From: Sodiomyces alkalinus F11 | Taxonomy: Eukaryota > Ascomycota > Sordariomycetes > Glomerellales > Plectosphaerellaceae | NCBI RefSeq assembly: GCF_003711515.1 | Contig: NW_021167086.1 | Coordinates: 440,330 to 504,329, forward strand | Length of the DNA: 64,000 nt | Reading direction: 5' to 3' | Shown: positions 20,193 to 32,587 of the stretch, one piece after another | How the letters are laid out: every line of letters starts with the position of its first letter | Position numbering within the stretch: position 1 is the stretch's first letter | Position numbers and translations under genes: made by a program | Notes under the pieces: generated by a model | Told to the model about the DNA's origin: nothing | Database searches by the model: none | Seen by the model: only the letters and a program-made list of their open reading frames with translations

Positions 20193-21475
20193 ATGTCCTT
20201 GGAAGGGCTGCAGGAGCGCTTGACAGCTCTGCAAGAAACCACGACTCAGTTGAAGAACCTAATCGACCGATTGCAGAACATCAGATTTCAGCCAGGATCA
20301 GTGCCTCTGTCCGCGGACGAGGACAATGTCGCCACCGAGCTGAGTACCGAGATCATTCAGATCTTGCGCGAGGAGGATGAAGAATTAGAGCTCTTGGAGG
20401 AAGAGGTGGAGGACTTGAAGGGCGGACGACCCGGCAGCGAAGCAGAACATACCAAGATGAGGTTGAAGGATGGAGTCGAAAGGTTGAAGCAAGAGCTTAA
20501 AGGGTAAGTCCAGAGAAGAAAAACCCATCCAGGCGACCGGGCTTGTCTAACCGACTGCGCAGCTCTCGAGTGAACTTTAGAAAAGCCCAACTCTCCGCCA
20601 AACAAAGCCTCGCCCGAGCGCAAAAACTCGAACGGGAACTCCTTCTCCAGTCCTACTCCCAGCCCGCATCCATAGCAACGTCCCCATCCCTCGGTCCCTT
20701 GGACGACGCCGGAGACGCAGACGGCGCCTCGTCGATACCGCGACCGGAAACCGTCCGACAACAGCACCAGCACCAGCACCAGCACCAGCAGCAACAAACA
20801 GGGTTATCGGAGGAAGACCAGCAAGCGGTGGGCGCAAGCGGCAACGTGACGGCAGCGCTGCGGCGAACACACGACCTCATCGCGGCGGAGCTGGCGCGGA
20901 GCGAGTTCGCGCACCAGACGCTGAGCGAGTCGTCGGCCGCGCTGGCGAAGCTGGACGACTCGTACGGGTCGCTGGAGGGGATGCTGTCGCGGTCGCGGGA
21001 CCTCCTGGGGACGCTGGTCAAGTCGCAGAAGAGCGACACGTGGTATCTCCAGACGGCGCTGTACATGCTCTTGGTCACGGGGGCGTGGCTCGTCTTCCGG
21101 AGGTTCCTGTATGGGCCTGTGTGGTGGCTTGTTTGGTTCCCCCTGCGGATGGTCTTTGGGATTCTCGTCGGGGGCGGGAAGGCGGTTGTTAGGCGGGGTG
21201 AGGGGGGGCCTGCGGGTGAATCGCCCGGTGTGGCTGTGCAAGAGGGCGGACGGGTGGAGGTGGAGGGCATCCCGGGAGAGGAGCTGCCTACGATTCAGGT
21301 TGGGGGCGCTGGTTCCGAGGCGGAGGAGAGCGGGCAGGCGGTCTTGGATGATATCGAGACCATTGTGGAGAGGGTCGGGAAAGTGGTGGATGAGGTGCCG
21401 GAACTTGGTGAGGGTGAGGAGGCGGAGACGGAGACGGAGACGGAGTGGGTGGATGGCCCGAGGGATGAGCTTTAG
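20193..21475 (+). CDS. SEC20: Sec20, ER Qb-SNARE of the Golgi-to-ER retrograde pathway
   Basis: Model join(20193..20503,20563..21475), 407 aa. Sec20 belongs to the ER fusion complex with Ufe1, Use1 and Sec22 that receives COPI vesicles, and it binds the Dsl1 tether. The N-terminal third is coiled coil (QERLTALQETTTQLKNLIDRL; EEDEELELLEEEVEDL). A His/Gln run (about residues 172-184) precedes the Sec20 domain, NVTAALRRTHDLIAAEL through SRDLLGTLVKSQKSDTWYLQ. A membrane anchor lies at about 262-282, with a second hydrophobic stretch after it. The luminal tail is acidic and ends in RDEL, a K/HDEL-type retrieval signal; yeast Sec20 likewise ends in HDEL. One 59-nt intron (GTAAGT...CAG). Confidence 0.92.
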
Positions 21476-21879
21476 ATTGATGTGAAAATAGTAGAAATAG
21501 CACGAAGACATGGATCAATGATAATGAACTGGGTATACCCGGAGTTGGGATATGCGCGGTCCCATACATTACAGCAGTTGTCTGTATAGAAACGAGTCGC
21601 TGCTTGAGTTGGTTGGTGCTATAATATCTGGCTAGATATTGCCCGATATTGATTTCCTCTATATTATCGACGGGGCAGGTGGTATTTGAGGGTTTGGTCT
21701 TCACCGAGCCTTCTCTGCCAAGATTTCTGTCGTTCTTTAACGGACCATCTCTATTCTAGCATCACCACCACGATGTATCTTCTTATTATGCGGGCTCTTT
21801 CCCCTTCTATATTAAACGACAACATGTCATTCGTTTCTCGGTTACTCGATCTGAGGCTGAGGAAAGAAGGAGGGAATTA

Positions 21880-21972
21880 GAAGAAGAAAAAGAAAAAGAA
21901 AGAAAGAAGAAAGAAAGAAAGAAGAAAGAAAGAAAGAAGAAAGAAAGAAAGAAGAAAGAAAGAAAGAAAAAA
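21880..21972. repeat. GAA/GAAA-rich microsatellite
   Basis: A purine-only tract on the plus strand with an approximately 15-bp periodicity (AAGAAAGAAAGAAAG units), interrupted only by single G/A shifts. Confidence 0.9.
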
Positions 21973-22160
21973 GGCAAACCCGGCAGTCTGGATCCCGTTG
22001 AGAACCACGACGAGAAGACGTCCCAACACTCGAGACGAGGTTCAACGTTTACTTCGCACTGAGAAGTGAAGTTGAGATGATCCGATCTTCCCGCTGGAAA
22101 TGGGTTAGCCAGTATACTACCCGATATGGACAAAGCGTTGTGTATACGAAGTATTCGTAC

Positions 22161-22203
22161 TTCGTACAACACTACGTACAACACTACGTACAACACTACG
22201 TAC
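22161..22203. repeat. 12-bp tandem repeat TACGTACAACAC
   Basis: Three copies of the 12-bp unit (the first begins TTCGTACAACAC) plus a partial fourth (TACGTAC). Each unit contains the palindrome TACGTA or GTAC. It sits next to a GTATACGAAGTATTCGTACTT inverted-repeat-like stretch at 22142-22161. Confidence 0.9.
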
Positions 22204-23853
22204 ACGCAGTGCACCACGTCTCCATGCAGTCGTTGAACTTGAGTATCCCCAAAAGGGGCGAGCTAGGTACGGCAATTGCACACACGAAAGAATAGAATAT
22301 CCCGGGTCACTATTTGCACCACGTAGTACGGCTTCTGGCGCCGAGTCGTTGTGTCGACTGGCGAAGTGGCTGTGGCTTCTAACCAGTCAACGAAGCCATG
22401 TCACCAACCGTCGAGCAACGGTCTGGACTACACGCTGCAGATGTTGGGCTTCTGCACTGAGTTCTCAGGTACAACGTACGTATGTAGGTACAGTGTACTC
22501 CGTCTGCGCCGTGCTACGGACTAGCGCGTCCAGTCGTGAGCTGCGCAGCTCTGTGGCGGCGGCGCAGCGAAACGACGCGTCGGTACGTACCCCTGTCTCC
22601 GTTCACTGCGTTTCTCATTGTCATGCGACCAGGGACTTGGCCGACTGACCACGCAGGGGTCCTTTGATGAATATGTACGATACGAATGGGTTTGTTCTGA
22701 CTCGACGGTCTACCCAAGACAAACTCGGCGGATTTCTCGTGTTCACTAGCGGAGGGGGATGCTGGTTGGCTCAGGTTTAGGTATTAGCTCGACGCTACAT
22801 TAAGGCACCCTACTAATCGATTCCCAGGGGGGGATAAAACAGGCCGCGTTCATCAGGCAAACCCAGTCGAGAGGCCGCCGGGAGACTCGGTTGGAAATAC
22901 CAGACACCAGTTTTTGTTTTTTCTTACTGAGAAAGACATGTCCCTTGAAACTGGGTGTTCATCCGCCAAGGCCAGGAACAGACCATTCTGCAGAAGAAAA
23001 AGAAAGGACTGTACGCCACAACTAACAGGCATCCAACGTCCCTCCCCTCCCTCCCCTCCCCTCCCTCCCTAGTGAGAATGTGAAAGTCTTGGCTCGGCAA
23101 GGTGCAGCTATCCACCCCTGGTCCTCCCCGACCTTGCATGCCGACCAAAATCGGGGTTCCCCAGACAAACCCATCGCTTTAGATCAGCGTCGAGAATCAG
23201 TGCACTACGCGGAGCACAGGTGCCCCTGACCCTCAAGTGCTCCGTGCCCCCGTTCCCCCAGAGGAATAACATGACGAGGAACGAAGAAGTCTCAAATACA
23301 TGTTGCCTCTGCCCAATCAACTCCATCAGTGGAAATTGCCAGAAGTTGGCACTGGACTGGGTACATAGCTCGCACGAAGGACAAAGCGGTGCATGGGCCT
23401 TGAAATGCTGAAAGGTACGAGCAGGGCTCGGGTTTAAACAAGAGCTGAGGAAACGACCCGCTGGTTCTATTTACTTCGAACATGGTATTACATGTACTTC
23501 GTATACTTCCAGGTTCCTAGCATCGGGCCATCCTCAACAGGCCTTACCAGCCTAAGGTAAGGTAGTCTGTTGTTCCGTGTCGTCAGCCACCCCGTGTTTG
23601 TTATTAAACTCCCCTCAAGCCCTCCCAGCCCATACACCGTCCTTCTCTTTCCCTCCTTCCCTCTTACCCCCCCTTCTCGCCGTGTAATCGCTTTGTTCCG
23701 ACGTCCACTCGCTCACTCGCAAAGCTCTTCGATACCTTCACTTCGGCACTTCGTCTACTCTAATTCTCACACATCTTTGACCTTTCATCCTCTTAATACC
23801 ACCCACTCCTTTTTCCGTTGCCCAACGTCCAAATACTCTACCTAATCGACACA

Positions 23854-24552
23854 ATGCGCTTCCACACTGCTGCCCTCCTCGCCGGCGTCTTCGCCCTTGC
23901 CCAGGCCCAGGGCTCTGATACCCCCGACAACTCCGGCATCAGCATTCCCACCCCTACCGGCGTCGACCCCGCCACCAGCTCCATCGCCGCCAGGATCAAC
24001 GCCTGCCTCAGCGAATGCGACGCAGCCGACGTCACCTGCCAGGCCGCCTGCGTTGCTGTAAGTCCATTCCTGTCGGGACTGACCGGGGAGATCTGTATAG
24101 GACAAAACAAATACTGACGGGACCCGTCATGCCCTCCCGCAATATAGGTCCCAGCTCCCAATGCCTCCCAGGTTGTCGCCCTGAACAACTGCGCCGCCGA
24201 GTGCGACCAGGGCAGCGGCTCCCCCGCCGACACCGAGGCCTACGCCCAGTGCGTCAGCATGTGCGTCACCGAGCACTTCTTCTCCGACGGCGTGGTCACC
24301 CCGCAGCCTACCAATGCCGCTGGCAACAATGACGACGACGACGACGAGACCGACGCCACCGGCACTGGCACTGGTGCCTCTCCTACCCAGACCGGCACTG
24401 ACGCCTCTGGCGACGCCCAGGGCTCTGGTTCCCCGACCTCCGACGCGGATGCCGCTCAGGAGACCGGCGATGATGGCGACAGCGCCGCTCCCCACCTTGT
24501 TGGCTCTGTCTCCCTTGCCTTTGTTGGCCTCGCTGCTGCTTTCTTCTTGTAA
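23854..24552 (+). CDS. GPI-anchored cysteine-rich surface protein
   Basis: Model join(23854..24057,24148..24552), 202 aa. The family is not one I can name. A clear signal peptide (MRFHTAALLAGVFALAQA) leads to a Thr/Pro linker. Next comes a compact domain with eight cysteines as four CxxxC pairs (CLSEC, CQAAC, CAAEC, CVSMC), i.e. two twin-CX3C units; one unit ends exon 1 and the other lies in exon 2. A DDDDDE run and a Thr/Gly/Ser-rich stalk follow. The C-terminus is hydrophobic (VGSVSLAFVGLAAAFFL) after a small-residue site, as in GPI precursors. The intron (90 nt) has donor GTAAGT and acceptor TAG, in phase 0. A cell-wall or plasma-membrane role is inferred. It is not a canonical CFEM domain, because the CFEM spacing is absent. 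Confidence 0.82.
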
Positions 24553-24942
24553 ATCGGAAGCTAGCGAGGTGAGGAAAACTCCATGTTTTTGTCGGGTGCT
24601 GGGACGATGACGGACTATGTGGTGACCTGTTGGAAGCAGATGTATATGGGTTATGTCTTGCAGCCTTATGCCGGGCTTGAATAACTGGCCGGTAATGGAA
24701 TGGGATGATAATCGGTACGAGTATATGTTGAGCAAGCAGATCGTGGAGGAGTTGGACCCATCTACTACCATCTATTCATATCTAGCAGTAATCACTCTCG
24801 CGGAAGGAGATACAAGCTTGACAAGTCTTGTTGATGATTTTTTCTTTCTTTTTTTTTCTCGCTCTCGTCGACGTCGACGTCGCCGTCGTCTATATGCAAG
24901 GTAACTGGTATATTCTGGTGGCATGTCCCAACATAAAATGTT
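24553..24942. other. Convergent intergenic region
   Basis: 3' flanks of the GPI protein gene and of MDE1. A CGTCGACGTCGACGTCGCCGTCG short repeat lies at about 24867-24890. No gene seen. Confidence 0.5.
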
Positions 24943-25919
24943 CTAGCTGCGTTTCGGGTTTACGACAGGAATATCGCTAAGCCAGGGGATGCCCAACTGC
25001 TTCATCTCGACGGCCAATTGGAATAAGTAGTCCAAGCTATTGAAAGGATGGTGCTGTTAGTCCTTGAGAGTCTGGGTGGGGGCGTCTGTTTATTCGAAGA
25101 TAAAGTGAAGACTTTGGGGCTTAGTCCATTCTTTGCCCAAAAGTACTCGCGGAGCTTACCTCTCACACTGCGTCTTGGCCTTGTGGACGTTATCCCCCCA
25201 CACGTAAACGCCGTGTCGACGGACAAGGACGGCGTAGGTATCCGGGTACTTATCCATGGCCTCCTCGAGGAACTCGGTCAGGTCCTCCTCGTGGGCGGTG
25301 TTCTCGATGACGGGGATGCGGAGGGTGTCGTGGTATCCGAGGTTGCCCTGCTTGCCGTACCCCTTGCCGAAGCCCTTGATCTGCTCGATGTTGTTGATCT
25401 CGAAGAGCTTGGGGTCGCCGCCGGCCGGGGTCGAGGTCTCGAGGATGAGGGTGACGAGGACGGCCCAGTGGGAGTGGGTGTGGATGCAGCAGCCGGCGCC
25501 GCGTTTGGTGAAGGCGGCGAGGAAGAGGGGGGTGCACTGCGAGGGCTTGTAGCAGGGCGGGGAGCGCAGGTAGGTGCGGTTCTTGAGGGTGGGTTCCTGG
25601 GCGGCGAGGGAGAGCACGTAGATGTCGGACGGTTTCATGAGCTCTTTTTGCACGCCTGAGGGGGCAATGTAGACGAGGTCACTGGGGAGAAGACGGGGAA
25701 TGGTAAGCGCTGGTGGCCCTCTTTCGTCTCTTTACGTCGTTTTCCATCATGGATTTGTTTGCTTTACTCTTCACGGATGGAACAGCCGCCTCCTGTACCT
25801 GTTACCCAGCCAAGGGTCCAGAATTTTGCGCAGAGAGATGGAATGAGGTTTGCGGGGTGCTCGGGGTTGTCGGACGTGACCAGCTCGTCCGGGTTGTCGA
25901 TTGCTTCTGCGCAACTCAT
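24943..25919 (-). CDS. MDE1: Methylthioribulose-1-phosphate dehydratase (MtnB)
   Basis: Model complement(join(24943..25036,25160..25681,25768..25919)), 255 aa. It dehydrates 5-methylthioribulose-1-phosphate in the methionine salvage pathway. It is a class II aldolase-fold zinc enzyme. Exon 1 encodes the opening [14 protein letters not shown]...[14 protein letters not shown]. Exon 2 begins [20 protein letters not shown] and carries the zinc ligands H118 and H120 in [10 protein letters not shown] and H207 in [11 protein letters not shown]. Exon 3 supplies [19 protein letters not shown]. Both introns have GTAA donors and AG acceptors (CCCCAG, AATAG) and all joins keep frame. The glutamate-equivalent position sits in the [14 protein letters not shown] environment typical of MtnB, so the call is secure against fuculose-aldolase relatives. 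Confidence 0.93.
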
Positions 25920-27719
25920 CACGGACTATTGTTGGAGATGTGATGTCGGATGTAGGAGGGATTGAGATGACGACTACCTTAATGAACGGGTAGATGGCAA
26001 GATGCAGGCACAAAAGTAGACCTGGGCGCAACGTAGTCAGGTCAAGGAGTCGGAAGTCAATCGGTATAAGGTAGAGATGAGAAGAAGATGGTGCGTGTTG
26101 TTCAAACGTATCTTGATGGCTGGAGGGGTAGATCGATCATGGAGGGGTTCCAGGTTGCGATGTCGTGCTTGAACCTGTAACGACCTTGGTCTGGGCCTCT
26201 CGGGTCAGAGGTTGAGCGGTAAATTTGCCAACGAATAATAACGGTGCTACGAAGCATGTTCCTTCAGCTCCATCTTGGCTGGCTGGGTACTTCTTGCGAG
26301 ACGCCCAGCGGGACCCATTGCCGTGTGTCAGTCGTACGTATGTATGTATCACTTATGCCGGCCGTGGAGGAATTGCGTTCTGTTAGACATGGTCATCTCC
26401 CAGATTGTCTTTGCATATTTATGTTTACGGACGAGGACAATCTTCTTCAAATACATCTTGAGGTTTTGTTCAGATAAACGCAGCGGTGGGCAAAGCAGCA
26501 TATAAATGTCGGCATATCTGCATTACACTGTTCTTTGCGATGGTGGCTATAGGCCTGACTTCGCGTAAAAGCCACTGCTCTGGCCTATCAGCCGATAAGA
26601 AACACTCTTGTGGCTTATTAACGGAAACAGATTATACTTACTCTGGACCTATAACGACTCGGCGCTGTCCTGGAAACAAACGGTCCATAATTTCGTAACT
26701 CAACAGAACTTGTCAAGAATCAAGAATCTCCAAGATACCAATTGCGCAGAATAAGGTTAATTGGTAACAATTGCATGTTGTCCTAGTGAGTGGACTTAAA
26801 AGATTGCACATATTGAAACTGTTATCATACCGATATGGGTGTTCTTGGTGGATTTGGAGGTGGGTCAAACTGTCAGAGGGGTCAATTAGTGAGCCCCATA
26901 CAATTAGAATTCTCCGTCGTTCACATGTTCTCATGGACTCTGCTGATATTCACTACTTTTGTTCATTCCAAAGCCAATACATGACTTTATCTACTAGCAG
27001 GATATATAAAGTAATTCTATGCCCGTTGTTATCTGAAATTGAGTATCTCACGCTTATTATTCCACGAATACTGTGTTCCTCTTTCAATTAAGTCCCTGGC
27101 AGCATAGAGAAGACAACGATACAAGTCGGAAGGAAGGTAGGGGGTGTAATTGACAAGGGTGTTATGGGTCACCCTGGGCTTGCATGGAAGCTCTTAGAAA
27201 CACCAATCGCCACAGGAGGAAGGAGCAGGAAGAAAGACCCCTGTGTCAAGTGCACCTTACTCAGTAAGTCCATTGCCTAGCACAGTAAGCAACCCCCGCA
27301 CACAGCCACTAGCAGCGCCTCCCCTCCCCGGGTACACCCCCTAGCCAGATCCCAATTCTAGGTGTTCTTCACCAGGAAGCTACGAAGTAATTGTGTCCGT
27401 GCTAGGATGAGCTTGTTCCTAGCATTAACCCCCCTCTAAAAAGGACACGTTGAACACAAGCTGTTGGCGTGACATTTGACACTAGAAAACCTAACCCTTC
27501 CCGCGCGTACCTTACTTTCCAACTTGGAAACCTTCTTTCTCTTGACCGGGAATCTCCTCATCTTTAGGAGCGCCGCATTGTCACCATCTTAACGGGAACC
27601 TTTTCTCTTTACTGGTCGATACGGGCAATTCGCGTGAGCGACGTATTGGCATTCTCCAATCTCCCCCTAGCTCTTCTTTGTGTTGTGTTTTCGTCCTCTC
27701 GACCGGGACCTAATCCACC
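25920..27719. other. Long divergent intergenic region
   Basis: About 1.8 kb between MDE1 and calnexin. The stretch 26480-27080 is distinctly AT-richer than its surroundings and may be decayed repeat DNA, but no terminal repeats or ORF remnants can be defined. The last 250 bp (pyrimidine-rich) form the calnexin promoter and leader. Confidence 0.5.
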
Positions 27720-29690
27720 ATGAGGTTCAACGCTGCTGCTGCCGTCTCGGCCGCCGCCTTCCTGGCCGGCTCTGTCCGTGCCGACGATGCCCAGAAGGTC
27801 TTGAGCGAGGATAAGGAGGCAGCCACCTCATCCGCTCCTGAGCTCGCCACCTTCACTGTGAGTACCTCCCTCTGTTTTTATTTGCCCGACTGTCCTCTCC
27901 TCATCGAAATTAGACATCTGCTTTCGGAGGAGCTAACAGCAACGTTTACACTAGCCCACCAACATCAAAGCCGAGTTCCTCGAGCAGTTCACCGATGGCT
28001 GGGACGGCCGCTGGAAGGCCTCTCACGCCAAGAAGCAGACGCAGGGCGATGACGAGGAGGAGTGGGCTTACGTCGGCGAGTGGGCCGTAGAGGAGCCCAA
28101 GGTCTACAAGGCCGTCGAGGGCGATGCCGGTCTTGTTGTCAAGAACGCCGCCGCTCACCACGCCATCTCGGCCAAGTTTCCCAAGCCCGTCGACAACACC
28201 GACAAGACCCTCGTGGTCCAGTACGAGGTCAAGCTTCAGAGTATGTCTCTCTGTGCTATGGCCATCGGACGTGATTTCGAGATGGAGAGCTAATGGTTAC
28301 GTGATGCACAGACGGCCTCGAATGCGGTGGTGCCTACATGAAGCTTCTCCGCGACAACGCTGCTCTCCACCAGGACGAGTTCAGCAATACCACGCCTTAC
28401 GTTATCATGTTCGGACCGGACAAGTGCGGCCATACCAACAAGGTCCACTTCATCTTTAACCACAAGAACCCCAAGACGGGCGAGTACGAGGAGAAGCACC
28501 TGAAGACGCCTCCCACCGCCAAGATCGCCAAGACAACCCAGCTGTACACCCTCATCGTCAACCCCGACAACACCTTCGTCATCAAGCACAACGGCGACGA
28601 GGTCAAGTCGGGCTCCCTTCTGGAGGACTTCACCCCTTCGGTCAACCCCCCCCAGGAGATCGACGACCCCACCGACAGCAAGCCCGCTGACTGGGTTGAT
28701 GAGGCGCGTATCACCGACCCCGAGGCCAAGAAGCCCGAGGACTGGGACGAGGATGCTCCCTATGAGATTGTCGATGAAGACGCCGACCTGCCCGAGGATT
28801 GGCTCGTGGATGAGCCCCTCACCATTCCCGATCCCGAGGCCGAGAAGCCTGAGGACTGGGATGACGAGGAGGATGGTGACTGGACCCCCCCCAGCGTCAG
28901 CAACCCCAAGTGCGCCGAAGTCTCCGGCTGCGGCCCCTGGCAGAAGCCCACGAAGCTCAACCCCGACTACAAGGGCAAGTGGGTCGCCCCCTTGATCGAA
29001 AACCCTGCCTACAAGGGTCCTTGGGCTCCTCGCAGGATCAAGAACCCCGACTTCTTCGAGGACAAGACCCCGGCCAACTTTGAGCCCATTGGAGCTGTAA
29101 GTTTGAGAAACAGACAACCCCCCGACTCGCCCCGATTCTTCTTTTCCACTGTGGCTAACGTGGAGATTGGTTAGATTGGCTTCGAAATCTGGACCATGCA
29201 GAACGACATCATGTTCGACAACATCTACATCGGCCACTCGGTTGAGGATGCCGAGAAGTTGGCCGAGGAGACCTTCAAGGCCAAGCATGCTATCGAGAAG
29301 GCGCTCGAGGAGGCTGAGAAGCCCAAGAGGAAGGAGGAGGAGGAGAAGCAGAAGCCCGCCTCTCCCAACGACCTCAAGTTCCTCGACGACCCCGTCCTCT
29401 ACATCAAGGAGAAGGTCGACCTCTTCATCACCATTGCCCAGAAGGACCCCGTCGAGGCGATCCGGTTCGTCCCCGAGGTTGCTGGCGGCATTGGCGCCGT
29501 TCTGGTCACTCTGATCGCCATCATTGCCGGGCTCGCCAACCTGGGCGGTAGCGCGGCGCCGGCGGCCAAGAAGGTCGCTGGTGATGCGAAGGCGACCGCG
29601 AAGGAGGCGAAGGATAATGTCACCAAGGCGACTGGCGCGGAGACGACCAAGTCGGAGGCCACTAAGCGGACCAACAAGGGTCAGTCTTAG
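27720..29690 (+). CDS. CNX1: Calnexin, ER lectin chaperone
   Basis: Model join(27720..27857,27955..28240,28312..29096,29175..29690), 574 aa. Calnexin holds monoglucosylated N-glycoproteins in the ER during folding. A signal peptide ([21 protein letters not shown]) precedes the lectin domain with [10 protein letters not shown] and [17 protein letters not shown], whose cysteines form the conserved disulfide. The P-domain arm is clear: [27 protein letters not shown] motif-1 repeats, then PDYKGKW, PAYKGPW and KNPDFFED motif-2 repeats. After the return strand [18 protein letters not shown] a helical segment leads to one transmembrane helix at about 505-526. The cytosolic tail is short, Lys/Ala/Thr-rich and ends KRTNKGQS. 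Introns are 97, 71 and 78 nt with canonical borders. Confidence 0.96.
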
Positions 29691-31011
29691 ACGCGACACG
29701 ATGTGGCGATGTATTTTTTTAGTTGCTTGGGAGGGGGTGTGGTGTGGTGGATGGGATGTGATGTTCGCGCAGCTCCGTCCGACCTTTGCAGGAAATGTAC
29801 CCGGGGCCGACCTCACCGAGATGAGGAAGGGGAAGGACAGCATGCGAATCAAAGTATCCATAATACGTTGGTTTTTGTTTTTTTTACTGCCAGTTGATTG
29901 ACTCCCTGGGATGATTCATTTGGTCACGGTGAACAGGAACAGGGCGAGAGGAGCTTGGCGCATGTATTTTAGGCGCGTCCCTAAAACGCAACCAAAAAAT
30001 TGAGAGTTAGGGTTTTCAGGTTATCTTTTGTCTTCCTCTCTGTCCCGTCTTTGCCCTTTACGAAGTACGTACGCACCTTTGAATGTATCTGATCCACGTG
30101 TGGATGCTCCCAGTGCCTCCGTTGTACGGCGTTATGCTCTCGTTCGTATCGACTGATACGTTACGGATACAGACTCCAACATGACTTGGATAACAATCTA
30201 ATTACCTTTGTCTTGACTATAACCTCACAGTAGAAACCGGAGCAAATTAAGTTGGCTTGATATTCTATTCCATTGGCGGGGCTTATCATTTTATCCGCCT
30301 ATTATCCACTCAGATATTCGAGTTGTCTTTCACAGGTTCGGTTCCATTGATGCTAACAAATAATTACGATATGATGTTCGCGTAATCTTTTCCTTTGGGA
30401 CTGGACGGGAGCCGACTACTGCATGGGCCGGTACCGGGACCGTATGCCCTCGGCATCCGACGGCATTAGGGGTTATGATTTACAGAAGGAGCCTGGCCAG
30501 TTACGTACCTGTAGGTAGTGGATGAACACTACCTTATTGGGAGGCGAAGGTCGCAAGGTACCCCCACAGAAGTACCACGAGGGTTGCGTTGTAGTCGGCT
30601 CTCCGCACTTCTACCTGCATTCTAGGCCGGGGATGGTAAAGAAGGTACATCGGGATACTACCATCGTCGGCAGAAGTTACAGGAACTAAGGTACGCGGGG
30701 GATCCCGCCCCAGTGACCGGTGCCACCCGCCTGCTCTTTAAAGAGGACAACGATACCCCTCCTCTCTTCCCGTCCACGGCTTCTTTTCCTGGTCTTTCCA
30801 GTCTGACCTGGCATTACTGGAACTGTGCGACCAATATAAGAGACGTGTCTGACTCCTACAGGCAAAAGGGTCAGTAGTGAGTGCCAGGGTGATCGCATCT
30901 TCACCGCTACATTCCACTATTCGCCGCCCCGTCGCCCGCCGCCCGCCACCCCCTTTTCCCCTTCAACCTCCCGTCTCTCTCCCCTTCGTCTTGTTATTTC
31001 TCACCATAACA
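29691..31011. other. Intergenic between calnexin and MMSDH
   Basis: About 1.3 kb. Calnexin 3' flank, then promoter with CT-rich leader just before 31012. GTACGTACG and CTAAGGTACG words occur (30067, 30686). No gene supported. Confidence 0.5.
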
Positions 31012-32555
31012 ATGCGTCGAGCCATCTCCCGAGGCATCGCCACCGGTGCAGGCCGCACCTCTCGACTCCCAGCGTCAAGGCCTCTGTTGCTATCATCCTC
31101 TTCCTCCTCCGCTTCCGCCGCCATGTCTCGCTCCGGCTCCGGAGCCGTGGCCGCCAGGCGAATCCACGCCACCTCCAAGCACCTGAGCGCCGCCCTCGCC
31201 TCCACGGCCGACTCGTACCCGAAAACCCACGAGAAGATTGCCTCCCCCGAGGACACCCCTTACTTCCTCAACAACCAGTTCATCCAGTCCAAGGCCACCC
31301 AGTTCATCGACCTCTATGACCCGGCCACCAACAACCTCGTCACCAGGGTACCCCAGATGACCGACGAGGAGCTCCAGGCCGCCGTCGACTCGGCCGAGAA
31401 GGCCTTCCCCGCCTGGCGCGCCACCAGCGTCTTGGCGAGGCAGCAGATCATGTTCCGCTTCGTGGCCCTCATCCGCGAGAACTGGGACCGTCTGGCCGCC
31501 AGCATCACCCTCGAGCAGGGCAAGACCTTTGCCGATGCCAAGGGTGACGTCCTGCGTGGCATCCAGGTGGCCGAGGCTGCCTGCGGTGCGCCGGAACTCA
31601 TGAAGGGCGAGGTCCTGGAGGTGGCCAAGGATATGGAGACCAGGAGCTACCGCGAGCCCCTGGGTGTTGTGGCTGCCATCTGCCCCTTCAGTACGTGAAA
31701 ATCAACAACCCTCTCCCCCCCAACCTTCGCTTTCCATGCATTATTCTTCTTCTTTGTTGCTAACTACATGCCTTTCCTTTTTTCCAGACTTCCCTGCCAT
31801 GATTCCTCTCTGGAGCATCCCCATCGCTACCGTCACCGGCAATACCCTCATCCTGAAGCCGTCGGAGCGGGACCCTGGCGCGGCCATGATCCTGGCCGAG
31901 CTCGTTAAGAAGGCTGGCTTCCCCGACGGCGTCGTGAACATTGTCCACGGAGCGCACCGGACCGTCGACTTCATCCTGGAGGACCCCGCCATCAAGGCCG
32001 TCAGCTTTGTCGGCGGCAACAAGGCGGGTGAATACATCTTCAACAAGGGCTCCGCCCACGGCAAGCGCGTGCAGGCCAACCTGGGCGCCAAGAACCACGC
32101 CGCCGTCCTGCCGGACTGCAATAAGAACCACTTCCTCAACAGCGTCGTCGGCGCCGCCTTCGGTGCGGCCGGCCAGCGCTGCATGTCGGTCAGCACGCTC
32201 GTCATGGTCGGCGAGACCAAGGAGTGGCTCCCCGAGCTGGCCGAGATGGCCAAGCAGCTCAAGGTCGACGGCGGCTTCGAGGAGGGCGCCGACCTCGGCC
32301 CCGTCATCTCCCCGCACAGCAAGGAGCGCATCGAGCGCCTCATCCAGTCGGCCGCCGACGAAGGGGCCACCATCCTCCTCGACGGCCGCGGCTACACGCC
32401 CGCCAAGTACCCGGACGGCAACTGGGTCGGCCCCACCATCATCACCAACGTCACCCCGGAGATGACCTGCTACCGCGAGGAGATCTTCGGCCCCGTGCTC
32501 GTGTGCCTCAACGTCGAGACCCTCGACGAGGCCATGCAGCTCATCAACAAGAACG

Positions 32556-32587
<32 letters not shown>

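Larger units (their letters stand above)
21476..23853. other. Long intergenic region with simple repeats
   Basis: About 2.4 kb without a supportable gene. It holds a GA-rich array (21880-21972), a 12-bp tandem repeat (22161-22203) and a CCCTCC run (about 23040-23070). CCTAAGGTA lies at 23551-23559. The last 200 bp are a pyrimidine-rich leader for the gene at 23854. Confidence 0.55.

Noticed and set aside
24867..24890. CGTCGACGTCGACGTCGCCGTCG as a possible CRISPR-like or binding array
   Set aside because: Too short and simple; a trinucleotide-type repeat in a 3' flank of a eukaryotic gene.
28290..29861. 523-aa minus-strand open frame across calnexin
   Set aside because: It is antisense to a clear calnexin gene, composed of Leu/Gly/Val-rich mirror translation, and has no family signature.
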